Of a stretch of DNA of 33,784 nucleotides, positions 1-8,948 are shown in pieces. Positions within the stretch are counted from its first letter, which is position 1, and every line of letters starts with the position of its first letter. Where the stretch lies: positions 1 to 33,784 of the forward strand of contig JAKAKY010000004.1 in the NCBI GenBank assembly GCA_021824365.1, written 5' to 3'. Position numbers and translations under genes: made by a program. The stretch comes from Bacteroidota bacterium (lineage in GTDB: Bacteria > Bacteroidota > Bacteroidia > Chitinophagales > Chitinophagaceae). The notes beneath the pieces are model-generated. The model saw only the letters and a list, made by a program, of their open reading frames with translations. It was not told the origin of the DNA and searched no databases.

Positions 1-1
1 A

Positions 2-379
2 CCAGTAGGTCCTGCCCTTGGTTCCAAGGGAGTTAACATTATGGAGTTCTGTAAACAATTCAACGCAAGAACCCAGGATAAAATGGGTAAAGTAGTACCT
101 GTTTTAATTACAGTTTACTCCGACAAATCATTCGACTTTGTTATTAAAACTGCACCGGCTGCCGTTCAATTAATGGAAGCAGCAAAAATTCAAAAAGGTA
201 GCAAAGAGCCCAATCGTGCAAAGGTTGGAAAAGTAACATGGCAGCAAATTGAAGGTATTGCAAAAGATAAAATGCCTGATATGAACTGTTTTACTTTAGA
301 AAGCGCTATGAAAATGGTTGCAGGTACTGCACGTAGTTTAGGATTGAACATTGAGGGAGATGCTCCCTGGAAAAACTAA
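2..379 (+). CDS. rplK: 50S ribosomal protein L11 (3' part; the 5' end lies outside the window)
   Basis: L11 binds the GTPase-associated region of 23S rRNA at the base of the L7/L12 stalk. The frame is open from base 2, and the first visible residues read [20 protein letters not shown], the conserved L11 N-terminal segment. The ATG at 41 is therefore an internal methionine and not the start. The C-terminal rRNA-binding domain is complete and carries the usual motif around [12 protein letters not shown] before the stop at 377-379. About 20 N-terminal residues are missing because of the window edge. It is co-directional with rplA, 26 bases downstream, as in the standard rplK-rplA-rplJ-rplL order. 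The identification is secure. Confidence 0.97.
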   Translation, partial: PVGPALGSKGVNIMEFCKQFNARTQDKMGKVVPVLITVYSDKSFDFVIKTAPAAVQLMEAAKIQKGSKEPNRAKVGKVTWQQIEGIAKDKMPDMNCFTLESAMKMVAGTARSLGLNIEGDAPWKN

Positions 380-405
380 TTATTCACCTTAAATAACTTT
401 ATAAA

Positions 406-1098
406 ATGTCACTGACTAAAAAAAGAAAAGTAGCAGAAAGTAAGGTGGATAAAAACAAAGTTTATTCCCTTAAAGAAGCAGCTGCATTAGTAAAAGAAAT
501 TAATTGTACAAAATTCGATAGTTCTGTTGATGTACATATTCGTTTAGGAGTAGATCCTAAAAAAGCTGATCAGCAGGTACGTGGTACCGTAAGTTTACCC
601 CATGGTACAGGTAAAACCAAACGCGTTTTGGTATTGTGTACACCAGATAAAGAAGACGCTGCAAAGCAGGCAGGAGCAGATTATGTTGGCTTGGACGAGT
701 TTATTCAAAAAATTGAATCCGGATGGGTAGATGTAGATGTAATTATTGCTACCCCCTCTGTAATGCCCAAAATTGGTAAATTAGGTAAAGTATTAGGTCC
801 TCGTAACTTAATGCCTAACCCCAAAACCGGTACCGTTACCAATGATGTAGCCGCAGCTGTAAATGAAGTAAAAGGTGGTAAAATTGCATTTAAAGTTGAT
901 AAAGCTGGTATTGTGCATGCTTCCATTGGCAGGGTTTCTTTCGATGCCAATAAAATTGCAGAAAATACAACTGAATTAATTAATGCCATTTTAAAATTAA
1001 AACCCTCTACTGCAAAGGGAATTTATTTAAAAGGCGTTAATATGGCCAGTACTATGAGCCCCGGAATTACCTTAGATGCAAAATCATTAGCCAACTAA
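406..1098 (+). CDS. rplA: 50S ribosomal protein L1
   Basis: L1 forms the mobile L1 stalk next to the ribosomal E site and, in many bacteria, represses translation of its own mRNA. The protein has 230 residues, the normal bacterial length. The L1 signature is intact at residues 122-144, with [20 protein letters not shown] in its core. The start at 406 gives the expected basic N-terminus, [13 protein letters not shown]. The gene sits 26 bases after rplK and is followed by rplJ, so it is almost certainly cotranscribed with both. I saw no obvious L1-binding mimic in the short 380-405 gap, which is simply AT-rich. Nothing about the gene looks unusual. Confidence 0.98.
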   Translation: MSLTKKRKVAESKVDKNKVYSLKEAAALVKEINCTKFDSSVDVHIRLGVDPKKADQQVRGTVSLPHGTGKTKRVLVLCTPDKEDAAKQAGADYVGLDEFIQKIESGWVDVDVIIATPSVMPKIGKLGKVLGPRNLMPNPKTGTVTNDVAAAVNEVKGGKIAFKVDKAGIVHASIGRVSFDANKIAENTTELINAILKLKPSTAKGIYLKGVNMASTMSPGITLDAKSLAN

Positions 1099-1100
1099 GT

Positions 1101-1133
1101 CCCGGTGATTCGGAATTCCGAAAATGACACGGG
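1101..1133 (+). promoter_or_regulatory. Hairpin in the rplA-rplJ gap, candidate r-protein operator
   Basis: CCC-GUG (1101-1107, with G1104 bulged) can pair with CAC-GGG (1128-1133). Above an asymmetric internal loop, UUCGG (1109-1113) pairs with CCGAA (1118-1122) around an AAUU loop. The inner part is also a 14-base perfect DNA palindrome, 1109-1122. The ATG at 1124 falls inside the internal loop, which argues that rplJ translation starts instead at 1151. Stem, internal loop and stem just upstream of rplJ recall the L10 leader of other bacteria. Assignment as an L10 or L10-L12 binding site is inference. Confidence 0.4.
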
Positions 1134-1150
1134 TATTTAAAAAATTAGTT

Positions 1151-1669
1151 ATGACCAAAGAACAAAAAAATGAAGTGATTGAATTTTTAAAAGAAAAATT
1201 CTCACAATACAATAACTTTTATATTACTGATACTGAATCATTGACAGTTGAGCAGGTTGGTAAATTACGGAAAGCTTGTTTCGATAAGAATGTGGAGCTG
1301 AAAGTAGCTAAAAATACATTGATTAAAAAAGCATTGGAGGCCATAGATGCCGAAAAGTATACAGGTGTATATGAATCTTTGCACAATGTAACAGCATTAC
1401 TTTTTTCTGAAAATCCGAAAGATCCTGCTTTAATTATTTCTTCATTCAGAAAAGCGGGCAATAATGAGAAACCTCAGTTGAAAGCCGCTTTTATTAATGG
1501 TGATATTTATAGTGGAGATGCTAATCTTGCTACATTAACAAAAATCAAAACAAAAGATGAATTAATAGGCGAAGTAATTGGTTTATTACAATCACCTGCT
1601 AAACGTGTATTAGCTGCTTTATTGCACCACCACGAAAAACAGGCAGAAGCAACTACTGCAGCTGAATAA
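1151..1669 (+). CDS. rplJ: 50S ribosomal protein L10
   Basis: L10 anchors the L7/L12 dimers to 23S rRNA and L11, forming the stalk that recruits translation factors. The start at 1151 gives 172 residues beginning MTKEQKNEVIEFLKEKF, which matches the normal Bacteroidota L10 N-terminus. An in-frame ATG at 1124 would add MTRVFKKLV, is not expected from the family, and lies within a predicted hairpin, so I reject it. The N-terminal RNA-binding domain contains LRKACFDKNVELKVAKNTLI. The C-terminal helix, ending near LLHHHEKQAEATTAAE, is where L7/L12 dimers dock. The gene lies between rplA and rplL in the usual order. Confidence 0.96.
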   Translation: MTKEQKNEVIEFLKEKFSQYNNFYITDTESLTVEQVGKLRKACFDKNVELKVAKNTLIKKALEAIDAEKYTGVYESLHNVTALLFSENPKDPALIISSFRKAGNNEKPQLKAAFINGDIYSGDANLATLTKIKTKDELIGEVIGLLQSPAKRVLAALLHHHEKQAEATTAAE

Positions 1670-1728
1670 TTCATTGAAATTTTTTATAACCAACACCTCT
1701 GAGGTAAAAATGGGGTATTTTTCCATAA

Positions 1729-1764
1729 CCTTCCGCCGGAGCAAAAGCAATGAAGGCGGTTTTT
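1729..1764 (+). terminator. Weak attenuator-like hairpin between rplJ and rplL
   Basis: CCGCC (1733-1737) can pair with GGCGG (1755-1759), directly followed by TTTTT (1760-1764). An overlapping alternative pairs CCTTC (1729-1733) with GAAGG (1752-1756). Each stem is only 5 base pairs with a long loop, so full termination is unlikely. Partial termination or RNA processing that adjusts L12 relative to L10 would be plausible, because L12 is made in excess over L10. This is inference from the sequence only. Confidence 0.3.
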
Positions 1765-1778
1765 AAAACTTAAATATT

Positions 1779-2156
1779 ATGGCAGACGTAAAAGCATTAG
1801 CCGAAACCCTTGTAGGTTTAACCGTTAAAGAAGTACAAGAATTAGCAGACGTATTAAAAGCAGAATATGGTATTGAACCCGCCGCTGCTGCAGCTGTAGT
1901 AGTTGCAAGTGGTGATGGTGGTGGTGTCGCTGCTGCTGCTGAACAAACTTCTTTTGATGTAATTCTGAAAAGCGGTGGAGCCAGTAAATTAAATGTGGTT
2001 AAAATTGTTAAAGAATTAACCGGCTTAGGTTTGAAAGAAGCAAAAGACTTGGTTGATGGAGCGCCAAAACCAGTAAAAGAAGGTGTTTCTAAAGCTGAAG
2101 CTGAAGAATTAGCCAATAAACTGAAAGATGCCGGTGCTGAAGTTGAAATAAAATAA
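1779..2156 (+). CDS. rplL: 50S ribosomal protein L7/L12
   Basis: L7/L12 is the multicopy stalk protein that recruits and stimulates the translational GTPases. The protein has 125 residues. An N-terminal dimerisation and L10-binding helical region (about 1-31) is followed by an Ala/Gly-rich flexible hinge (about 34-56, [20 protein letters not shown]). The conserved C-terminal domain (57-125) contains [20 protein letters not shown], the factor-binding face. It is the last gene of this ribosomal protein cluster and is followed within 25 bases by a strong terminator. The gap from rplJ is 109 bases and may hold a weak attenuator. All features are normal for the family. Confidence 0.98.
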   Translation: MADVKALAETLVGLTVKEVQELADVLKAEYGIEPAAAAAVVVASGDGGGVAAAAEQTSFDVILKSGGASKLNVVKIVKELTGLGLKEAKDLVDGAPKPVKEGVSKAEAEELANKLKDAGAEVEIK

Positions 2157-2178
2157 ATTGACCGAAAATCATTCCTTC

Positions 2179-2213
2179 ATTACCTCCGAAGTACTTTCGG
2201 AGGTAATTTTTTT
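2179..2213 (+). terminator. Strong intrinsic terminator after rplL
   Basis: Twelve perfect base pairs, ATTACCTCCGAA (2179-2190) with TTCGGAGGTAAT (2196-2207), close a five-base loop and run into seven Ts (2207-2213). It ends the rplK-A-J-L transcript and separates it from rpoB. Some read-through into rpoB cannot be excluded. Confidence 0.9.
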
Positions 2214-2306
2214 GAAACAATTCTCGAATTTGGCACAGCATTAACTCGATATAAATTATCCTGATTGCTATACTGAAAGCAAAATCAAGTCAATATGGAA
2301 ATAAAT

Positions 2307-2341
2307 TTTGTTTTTTCTTTCGCCTCCTTTCCGTACTTTTG
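2307..2341 (+). promoter_or_regulatory. Candidate rpoB promoter, Bacteroidota type
   Basis: The -7 element TACTTTTG (2334-2341) matches TAnnTTTG exactly. A TTTG at 2307-2310 gives a 23-base spacer, at the long end of what is reported for Bacteroidota primary-sigma promoters. Initiation near 2347 would give an rpoB leader of about 130 bases. It lies downstream of the rplL terminator, so rpoB appears able to be transcribed on its own. Confidence 0.5.
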
Positions 2342-2451
2342 CCATCCTTATTTTAAGGCATTTAGATTCCGGTGAATGGGAATGGCCATTAAATCCCTTT
2401 CATCTTTGTATAACAGAGCGCCGGGAACTTATCGTTTCCCTATTTATTAGC

Positions 2452-2465
2452 TAAAACCGGTTTTA
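2452..2465 (+). promoter_or_regulatory. 14-base palindrome just upstream of rpoB
   Basis: TAAAACCGGTTTTA is a perfect inverted repeat ending nine bases before the rpoB ATG. As RNA it could only form a short hairpin overlapping the ribosome-loading region. As DNA it has the symmetry of a dimeric regulator site. Nothing else supports a function. The rest of the 2157-2474 gap holds the rplL terminator, the candidate promoter and no recognisable gene. Confidence 0.3.
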
Positions 2466-2474
2466 CAAAATATT

Positions 2475-5400
2475 ATGTCAACAACAACACTGAACAAAAG
2501 GATCAACTTTGGCAAAACAAAAAACTTAGCTGAAGCACCTGATTTATTAGACATTCAACTTGAATCATTCCGTGAATTTTTTCAGTTAGAAACTACACCC
2601 GATAAAAGGAATGTAGAAGGTTTATTTCGTGTATTTAAGGAAAATTTTCCTATTACAGATACACGTAATATTTTCGTACTGGAATTTTTAGATTATTTTA
2701 TCGATCCGCCACGCTATTCAATTGAAGAATGTATGGAACGCGGTTTAACTTATGCCGTTCCATTAAAAGCAAAACTTCGCTTAAGTTGTAATGACGAAGA
2801 ACATGTGGATTTCCAAACCATTGTTCAGGATGTGTTTTTAGGCAATATTCCTTACATGACACCTCGTGGCACATTTGTAGTAAATGGTGCAGAACGCGTT
2901 GTTGTATCTCAATTACACCGCTCTCCGGGTGTTTTCTTTGGCCAGTCAGTTCACCCGAACGGCACAAAAATTTATTCTGCACGTGTTATTCCTTTTAAAG
3001 GTGCATGGATGGAATTTGCTACCGATATCAATAACGTAATGTATGCGTATATTGATCGCAAGAAAAAATTCCCCGTAACCACACTCTTGCGTTCAATTGG
3101 TTACGAAACAGATAAAGATATTCTTGAATTATTTGGCATGGCCGATGAGGTAAAAACCGATAAAAAAGAGTTATCTAAATTCATCGGGAAAAAATTAGCA
3201 GCCCGTGTATTAAGAACCTGGGTGGAGGACTTTGTGGATGAAGATTCCGGTGAAGTAGTATCCATTGAGCGTAATGAAATTGTAATGGAACGGGATACTA
3301 TTTTAGATGAAGATGCTATTGATACCATTATTGAATTAGGTGTGAAAAGCGTTTTCATTCAAAAAGAAGATGTTGGCGGTGATTATGCCATCATTTACAA
3401 TACTTTAAATAAAGATACTTCCAATAGCGAATTAGAAGCCGTTCAGCACATTTATCGCCAATTGCGTGGTGCCGATGCTCCTGATAATGAAACAGCAAGA
3501 GGCATTATTGATAAATTATTTTTCTCTGATAAACGTTACGATTTAGGTGAGGTTGGCCGTTACAAAATTAATCGCAAACTAAACCTTGATTTATCCATCG
3601 AGAAAAAAGTATTAACCCGGTTAGATATTATTGAAATAATCAAATATTTAGTTCGTTTAACCAACGGCAAGGCTGAAGTAGATGATATTGACCATTTAAG
3701 CAATCGTAGGGTTAGAACAGTAGGTGAGCAATTGTATGCCCAATTTGGTGTAGGTTTAGCCCGTATGGCTCGTACCATTCGTGAAAGAATGAACGTACGT
3801 GATAATGAAGTATTTACACCGGTTGATTTAATAAATGCACGTACTTTATCTTCTGTTATTAATTCCTTTTTTGGAACATCACAATTATCTCAATTCTTAG
3901 ACCAAACCAACCCCTTATCAGAAATAACCCACAAACGCAGAATTTCAGCTTTAGGGCCCGGTGGTTTAAGCAGAGAAAGAGCAGGTTTTGAGGTGCGTGA
4001 CGTACACTACTCACACTACGGTCGTTTATGTACTATTGAAACGCCTGAAGGTCCGAATATTGGATTGATTTCTACCCTTTGTGTTCATGCCACTATTAAT
4101 GATATGGGCTTTATAGAAACCCCATACCGTAAAGTAGAAAATGGAAAAGTTAATTTGAAAGAGCTAACTTATTTAAGTGCTGAGGAAGAAGATAGTGCTA
4201 AAATTGCACAAAGTAATACCCCACTTACACCTAATGGCGAATTTAAGGTAGACCAGGTTATTTCCCGTGAAACCGGCGACTTTCCCATTTTAGATAAAGA
4301 AGAAGTAGAATATATGGATGTGGCGCCTAACCAAATTGTAGGATTAAGTGCTTCATTAATTCCTTTCTTAGAACATGATGATGCTAACCGTGCATTGATG
4401 GGTTCTAACATGCAACGTCAGGCTGTACCTTTAATTAGATTGGAATCTCCTATTGTAGGTACCGGTTTAGAAGGTAAAGCAGCTCGTGATGCAAGAATTC
4501 AAATTCATGCCGAAGGCGATGGTGTAATTGAGTTTGTAGATGCAAATGAAATTCATGTGCGTTACGAAAGAAGTGAAACGGAAAGACTTATTTCTTTCGA
4601 TAATGATTTGCGTGTGTATAAATTAACCAAATTTATTAAAACCAATCAGGCCACTTCTATTAACCTTCGGCCTGCTGTCAGAAAAGGTCAAATCATTAAA
4701 AGAGGTGATTTCTTAACCGAAGGCTATGCCACTCAAAATGGTGAATTGGCTTTAGGAAGAAACCTGCAAGTGGCATTCATGCCATGGAAAGGATATAATT
4801 TTGAAGATGCCATCGTAATTAATGAAAAAGTAGTTCGCGAAGATTTATTTACCTCTATACATATTGATGAATATGAATTAGAAGTACGTGATACTAAATT
4901 GGGTGAGGAAGAATTAACACCCGATATACCAAATGTATCAGAAGAAGCAACAAAAGATTTGGATGAAAATGGTATTATCAGAATTGGTGCATATATTAAA
5001 GAAGGTGATATATTAATTGGAAAAATTACACCTAAAGGTGAATCAGATCCTACACCGGAAGAAAAATTATTAAGAGCTATTTTTGGTGATAAAGCCGGTG
5101 ATGCAAAAGATGCTTCTTTAAAAGCTCCAAACGGAACCGAAGGCGTTGTAATTGATAAAAAATTATTTCAACGTGCCAAGAAAGATAAAAATAGCAAGCA
5201 AAAAGAAAAATCACAATTAGAAAAGGTTGAAAAAATACACCAGCAAAATGTAGAGGTTTTAAAAGAACAATTGCACAGTAAGTTGCAAGTGTTATTAAAA
5301 GATAAAACATCCGCAGGTGTTACTAATACTTTTGGTGAGGTTCTAATTGGCAAAGGTGCAAAATTCAATGCTAAAAATATTGCTGCTATCGAGTATCAAA

Positions 5401-6278
5401 GTGTTAATCCGTTAGGATGGACAGGTGAAGCAGAAACTGATCATTATATTAATACTATGTTGCATAATTATAGTATTAAATATAATGAAGAGACAGGAAG
5501 ATATAAGAGAGAAAAATTTAATATCTCAATTGGTGATGAATTACCTGCCGGCGTTTTAAAATTAGCAAAAGTATATTTAGCGGTTAAACGTAAACTGAAA
5601 GTAGGTGATAAAATGGCCGGACGCCACGGAAATAAAGGTATTGTAGCAAAAATTGTACGTGCTGAGGACATGCCATTTATGGAAGATGGTACACCGGTTG
5701 ATATTGTTCTAAACCCATTAGGGGTACCTTCACGTATGAATCTGGGGCAGATTTATGAAACCATTTTAGGCTGGGCTGGTAAAAAATTAGGAGTTAAGTT
5801 TGCTACTCCAATTTTTGATGGCGCCAGTACAACAGAAATTGAAAAATACTGTGAAGAAGCCAACATCCCATTAAACGGTCACACTTATTTATATGATGGT
5901 GAAACCGGTGAGCGTTTTGATCAGAAAGCTACAGTGGGCGTTATTTATATGATTAAACTTCACCACATGGTTGATGATAAAATGCATGCTCGTTCAATTG
6001 GGCCATATAGCTTAATTACACAACAGCCATTGGGCGGTAAGGCACAATTCGGTGGTCAGCGTTTTGGTGAAATGGAAGTGTGGGCTTTAGAAGCATATGG
6101 GGCAGCTAATATATTACAGGAATTATTAACATTAAAATCTGATGATATTATTGGTCGTGCTAAAACTTATGAAGCTATTGTAAAAGGTGAAAACATCCCT
6201 AAAGCTGGTGTGCCCGAATCATTCAATGTATTGGTTCATGAATTAAGAGGTTTAGGTCTCGATTTAAAATTTGAGTAA
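2475..6278 (+). CDS. rpoB: DNA-directed RNA polymerase subunit beta
   Basis: The beta subunit forms half of the RNA polymerase active-site cleft and binds rifampicin. The protein is full length at 1267 residues, normal for Bacteroidota. Visible landmarks are the rifampicin region near residues 464-490 ([20 protein letters not shown], then ISALGPGG), the segment around [13 protein letters not shown] (about 518-530), RHGNKG near 1050, and the C-terminal block with [20 protein letters not shown] near 1183. The residues equivalent to E. coli D516, H526 and S531 are all wild type. A charged, probably coiled-coil segment rich in Lys and Glu lies at about 895-940. The gene is flanked by its own candidate promoter and a strong terminator. 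rpoC, its near-universal neighbour, is absent from the window. Confidence 0.99.
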   Translation: MSTTTLNKRINFGKTKNLAEAPDLLDIQLESFREFFQLETTPDKRNVEGLFRVFKENFPITDTRNIFVLEFLDYFIDPPRYSIEECMERGLTYAVPLKAKLRLSCNDEEHVDFQTIVQDVFLGNIPYMTPRGTFVVNGAERVVVSQLHRSPGVFFGQSVHPNGTKIYSARVIPFKGAWMEFATDINNVMYAYIDRKKKFPVTTLLRSIGYETDKDILELFGMADEVKTDKKELSKFIGKKLAARVLRTWVEDFVDEDSGEVVSIERNEIVMERDTILDEDAIDTIIELGVKSVFIQKEDVGGDYAIIYNTLNKDTSNSELEAVQHIYRQLRGADAPDNETARGIIDKLFFSDKRYDLGEVGRYKINRKLNLDLSIEKKVLTRLDIIEIIKYLVRLTNGKAEVDDIDHLSNRRVRTVGEQLYAQFGVGLARMARTIRERMNVRDNEVFTPVDLINARTLSSVINSFFGTSQLSQFLDQTNPLSEITHKRRISALGPGGLSRERAGFEVRDVHYSHYGRLCTIETPEGPNIGLISTLCVHATINDMGFIETPYRKVENGKVNLKELTYLSAEEEDSAKIAQSNTPLTPNGEFKVDQVISRETGDFPILDKEEVEYMDVAPNQIVGLSASLIPFLEHDDANRALMGSNMQRQAVPLIRLESPIVGTGLEGKAARDARIQIHAEGDGVIEFVDANEIHVRYERSETERLISFDNDLRVYKLTKFIKTNQATSINLRPAVRKGQIIKRGDFLTEGYATQNGELALGRNLQVAFMPWKGYNFEDAIVINEKVVREDLFTSIHIDEYELEVRDTKLGEEELTPDIPNVSEEATKDLDENGIIRIGAYIKEGDILIGKITPKGESDPTPEEKLLRAIFGDKAGDAKDASLKAPNGTEGVVIDKKLFQRAKKDKNSKQKEKSQLEKVEKIHQQNVEVLKEQLHSKLQVLLKDKTSAGVTNTFGEVLIGKGAKFNAKNIAAIEYQSVNPLGWTGEAETDHYINTMLHNYSIKYNEETGRYKREKFNISIGDELPAGVLKLAKVYLAVKRKLKVGDKMAGRHGNKGIVAKIVRAEDMPFMEDGTPVDIVLNPLGVPSRMNLGQIYETILGWAGKKLGVKFATPIFDGASTTEIEKYCEEANIPLNGHTYLYDGETGERFDQKATVGVIYMIKLHHMVDDKMHARSIGPYSLITQQPLGGKAQFGGQRFGEMEVWALEAYGAANILQELLTLKSDDIIGRAKTYEAIVKGENIPKAGVPESFNVLVHELRGLGLDLKFE

Positions 6279-6301
6279 TCTGCCTGAATATTTTGCCATA
6301 C

Positions 6302-6336
6302 AAAGCCGTTTGAATTATTATCAAACGGCTTTTTTT
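6302..6336 (+). terminator. Strong intrinsic terminator after rpoB
   Basis: AAAGCCGTTTGA (6302-6313) pairs perfectly over 12 bases with TCAAACGGCTTT (6321-6332) around a seven-base loop, followed by Ts to 6336. It lies 24 bases after the rpoB stop and closes that transcript before the unrelated lactonase gene. Confidence 0.9.
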
Positions 6337-6450
6337 ATCTTTTGTTTATACGTTGGAATGGCTTAACAAAAATCAAATTCTGTTGCTTCATGAATTTTTA
6401 AGTAAAGCATTCGTTTTAAAACAGTTAACTTGTACTTAAAATATTCTTTT

Positions 6451-7572
6451 ATGCGTTTATTGCTTGCCATTTGTTGTTCATTTTTTTCAATTTTAGGCAT
6501 CAGCCAGCCCCATGAATATTATATGCTGGTAGGTAGTTATACCAATCATATTGAAGTATATAAATTTAATACCAATACCGGTGCTGCCAATTTGGTGAGT
6601 ACCTTCACAGGCACTTCAAATCCTTCTTACCTTACTGTAACCAATAATGGAAAATTTGTTTATGCCGTTAATGAAAATCACAAAGAAGTACCCGGTGGTG
6701 TAAGTGCTTTCTCTTTCAACAAAAAAAATGGAACACTGCAATTATTGAATACTACACCAGGCGGAGGTGATGATCCTTGTTATATTGATGTAGATGCTAC
6801 CCATACCTGGGCTGCTGTAGCTAATTATAGTAGTGGCAGTTTATCTATGTTAAAAATTAATTCCGATGGTTCATTACTACCACTGGCGCAAAATATTGAA
6901 CACCATGGATATAGTGTTAATGTTACCCGGCAAGAGCAGGCACATGTGCATTGTACCATTTTTTCGCCAGATAATAAATACTTATTTGTAGATGATTTAG
7001 GAACTGATAAAGTGTATCAATATCATTTTAATCCTGCCAATGAAACTGCTCCTTTATCTGAAACAGATACTGCTTTATTTGATGTACCTGATGGGTATGG
7101 TCCACGGCATTTAACCTTTAGCCCCAGCAGAAAGTTTGCTTACTTAATTACTGAATTAGCAGGTAAAGTAATCTGTTTTGAATATGATAGTACAAAAGGA
7201 AGATTGCATGCCATACAAACCATTGCATCGTGTACGGTTGGTGACCCCAATGAACGCGGAAGTGCTGATATTCATATCACTCCCGATGGAAAATATTTAT
7301 ATACCTCAAACAGGGGTAAGGCAAACGATATTACCATATACCGAATTGCTGCAAATGGTACTTTAACAGAATTAGGCCATCAATCAACATTAGGTATTCA
7401 TCCCCGCAATTTTACCATTGATCCAACAGGAAAATTTTTATTGGTAGCCAATAGAGATACCAATAATATTGTGGTATTTACTATTTATAAAAGTACCGGT
7501 ATGTTAGTGCCTACAGGTGTTCAAATTAAAACTGAAAAACCGGTTTGTTTAAAATTATTTCCTGTTCAATAA
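6451..7572 (+). CDS. Secreted lactonase-family seven-bladed beta-propeller protein (6-phosphogluconolactonase / cis,cis-muconate cyclase-like)
   Basis: This belongs to the lactonase beta-propeller family (Pgl/YkgB-like; Pfam family Lactonase). Members include cytosolic 6-phosphogluconolactonases and muconate-lactonising enzymes. The protein has 373 residues from the ATG at 6451. A TTG at 6430 would only add MYLKYSF before the signal peptide, so I chose 6451. Residues 1-19 (MRLLLAICCSFFSILGISQ) look like a cleavable Sec signal, so the mature protein is probably periplasmic, which fits poorly with a role in the cytosolic pentose phosphate pathway. Repeating blade motifs include NPSYLTVTNNGKFVYAVNE, HVHCTIFSPDNKYLFVDDLG, GPRHLTFSPSRKFAY and HPRNFTIDPTGKFLLVANRD. 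The true substrate is unknown. The gene stands alone on this strand, and its last 18 bases overlap the end of thrC. I saw no clean promoter in 6337-6450. Confidence 0.85.
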   Translation: MRLLLAICCSFFSILGISQPHEYYMLVGSYTNHIEVYKFNTNTGAANLVSTFTGTSNPSYLTVTNNGKFVYAVNENHKEVPGGVSAFSFNKKNGTLQLLNTTPGGGDDPCYIDVDATHTWAAVANYSSGSLSMLKINSDGSLLPLAQNIEHHGYSVNVTRQEQAHVHCTIFSPDNKYLFVDDLGTDKVYQYHFNPANETAPLSETDTALFDVPDGYGPRHLTFSPSRKFAYLITELAGKVICFEYDSTKGRLHAIQTIASCTVGDPNERGSADIHITPDGKYLYTSNRGKANDITIYRIAANGTLTELGHQSTLGIHPRNFTIDPTGKFLLVANRDTNNIVVFTIYKSTGMLVPTGVQIKTEKPVCLKLFPVQ

Positions 7573-8853
7573 GAACTCTTTTAATGCCTCAAAGTTAGCA
7601 GGCATATTGATACTTATTTTTTCTTTTGTAAAAAGCCCTCTAATTGCCTCCGGGATGGGTATTTGTAAGCCTGTTGTTTTTTCAACTACCTCAGGAAATT
7701 TTACCGGATGTGCAGTGGCAGCTATATAGCCATCATGATCGGGGAATTGCATTAAATATTGGGATAATGCTGCGAATGCAACCGCCCCATGTGGATCAAG
7801 TAAATAGTTATATTCTTGATAAACGGTTTGAATGGTTTGAATAGTGGTTGCATCATCAATACTATAACTGCTTATTTTATTTTTTAATGCCTGAAATGAG
7901 TGATCAAATATTTCCAAAATTCTGATGAAATTACCTGGGTTGCCTACATCCATTGCATTTGAATAAGTTGGAACCGAATGTTGCGCCTGATAAATACCGG
8001 TATGTAAATAGTTGGTTACCGCTTTATTGGCATTACAAGATGCAATAAAATGCTGCACCGGTAGTCCGGATTGGTGTGCTAATATTGCTGCACAAATATT
8101 GCCGAAATTGCCACTTGGCACAGCTATAACGGGTGAGGTTTGCTGTTGCCATTGTTGGTATGCAAAAAAATAATATAGTTGTTGTGGCAGCCATCTGGCT
8201 ACATTAATAGAATTAGCCGAAGTGAGCGTTAATGTATCTTTCAAGTCTTTATCTATAAATGCTTCTTTTACCATTGCCTGGCAATCATCAAAATTACCTT
8301 CAATTTCAAGTGCTGTAATATTGCTACCCAAAGTGGTTAGTTGTAATTCCTGTACTTTGCTTACTTTATTTTTTGGGAATAAAATAATTACTTCAACACC
8401 ATCTACACCTAAAAAACCATTGGCAACTGCACCACCTGTATCGCCGGAAGTAGCTACGAGCACTGTTACAGGCTTATTATTAAGTCGGTTAAAATAAGCT
8501 AAACTCCTGCTCATAAATCTTGCACCTACATCTTTAAAAGCTAATGTGGGCCCATGAAATAATTCTAATGCAGCAATAGAAGGAGTGATGGAAACCAATG
8601 GGAATGGAAAATTTACCGTTTCATCTACCATTTTTTCAAGCACAGATAATGGCATTGCATTACCTACATAAGGTTGCATTACTGTAACTCCGATTTCTGT
8701 TTTATGGTATTGTTTAATATTATCTATGAAATCTTTAGGTAGGGAAGGAATAGTTTCCGGAAAATACAATCCTTTATCCGGTGCTTGTCCCTGTATGGTA
8801 GCAACTGAAAAATCTACAAAAGGTGCCTGATGGTTTAAGCTAAAATATTTCAT
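7555..8853 (-). CDS. thrC: Threonine synthase
   Basis: ThrC converts O-phosphohomoserine to threonine using pyridoxal phosphate. The start at 8853 gives 432 residues beginning MKYFSLNHQAPFVDFS, the normal family N-terminus. A longer in-frame start at 8925 would add 24 hydrophobic residues unlike the family and is rejected. The PLP lysine is K107 in GPTLAFKDVG, and the phosphate-binding loop follows at ATSGDTGGAVANGF. The gene is last in thrA-thrB-thrC, 95 bases after thrB. I saw no terminator in that gap and none after thrC, whose end overlaps the convergent lactonase gene by 18 bases. Confidence 0.96.
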   Translation of the reverse strand: MKYFSLNHQAPFVDFSVATIQGQAPDKGLYFPETIPSLPKDFIDNIKQYHKTEIGVTVMQPYVGNAMPLSVLEKMVDETVNFPFPLVSITPSIAALELFHGPTLAFKDVGARFMSRSLAYFNRLNNKPVTVLVATSGDTGGAVANGFLGVDGVEVIILFPKNKVSKVQELQLTTLGSNITALEIEGNFDDCQAMVKEAFIDKDLKDTLTLTSANSINVARWLPQQLYYFFAYQQWQQQTSPVIAVPSGNFGNICAAILAHQSGLPVQHFIASCNANKAVTNYLHTGIYQAQHSVPTYSNAMDVGNPGNFIRILEIFDHSFQALKNKISSYSIDDATTIQTIQTVYQEYNYLLDPHGAVAFAALSQYLMQFPDHDGYIAATAHPVKFPEVVEKTTGLQIPIPEAIRGLFTKEKISINMPANFEALKEFLLNRK

Positions 8854-8948
8854 GTTTATCAAATAATAGACGGATGTTGATATAATGTTTAAAGTGAAAC
8901 GAGCAATCGATATGATTTTATACAAAATAATATATATTCATTACCTTG

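Noticed and set aside
1695-1705. Inverted repeat ACCTCTGAGGT in the rplJ-rplL gap
   Set aside because: The arms are separated by one base, so no RNA hairpin can form as drawn, and there is no sign that it is a protein-binding site.
1763-2116. Antisense open frame opposite rplL
   Set aside because: It is Ala/Ser/Pro-rich because it reads the complement of the Ala- and Lys-rich rplL codons. It has no recognisable domain and rplL is certain.
8851-8925. Longer thrC start with 24 extra hydrophobic N-terminal residues
   Set aside because: Threonine synthases begin as MKYFSLNHQAP-type sequence, which starts at 8853. The extension has no family match and would put a membrane-like segment on a cytosolic enzyme.
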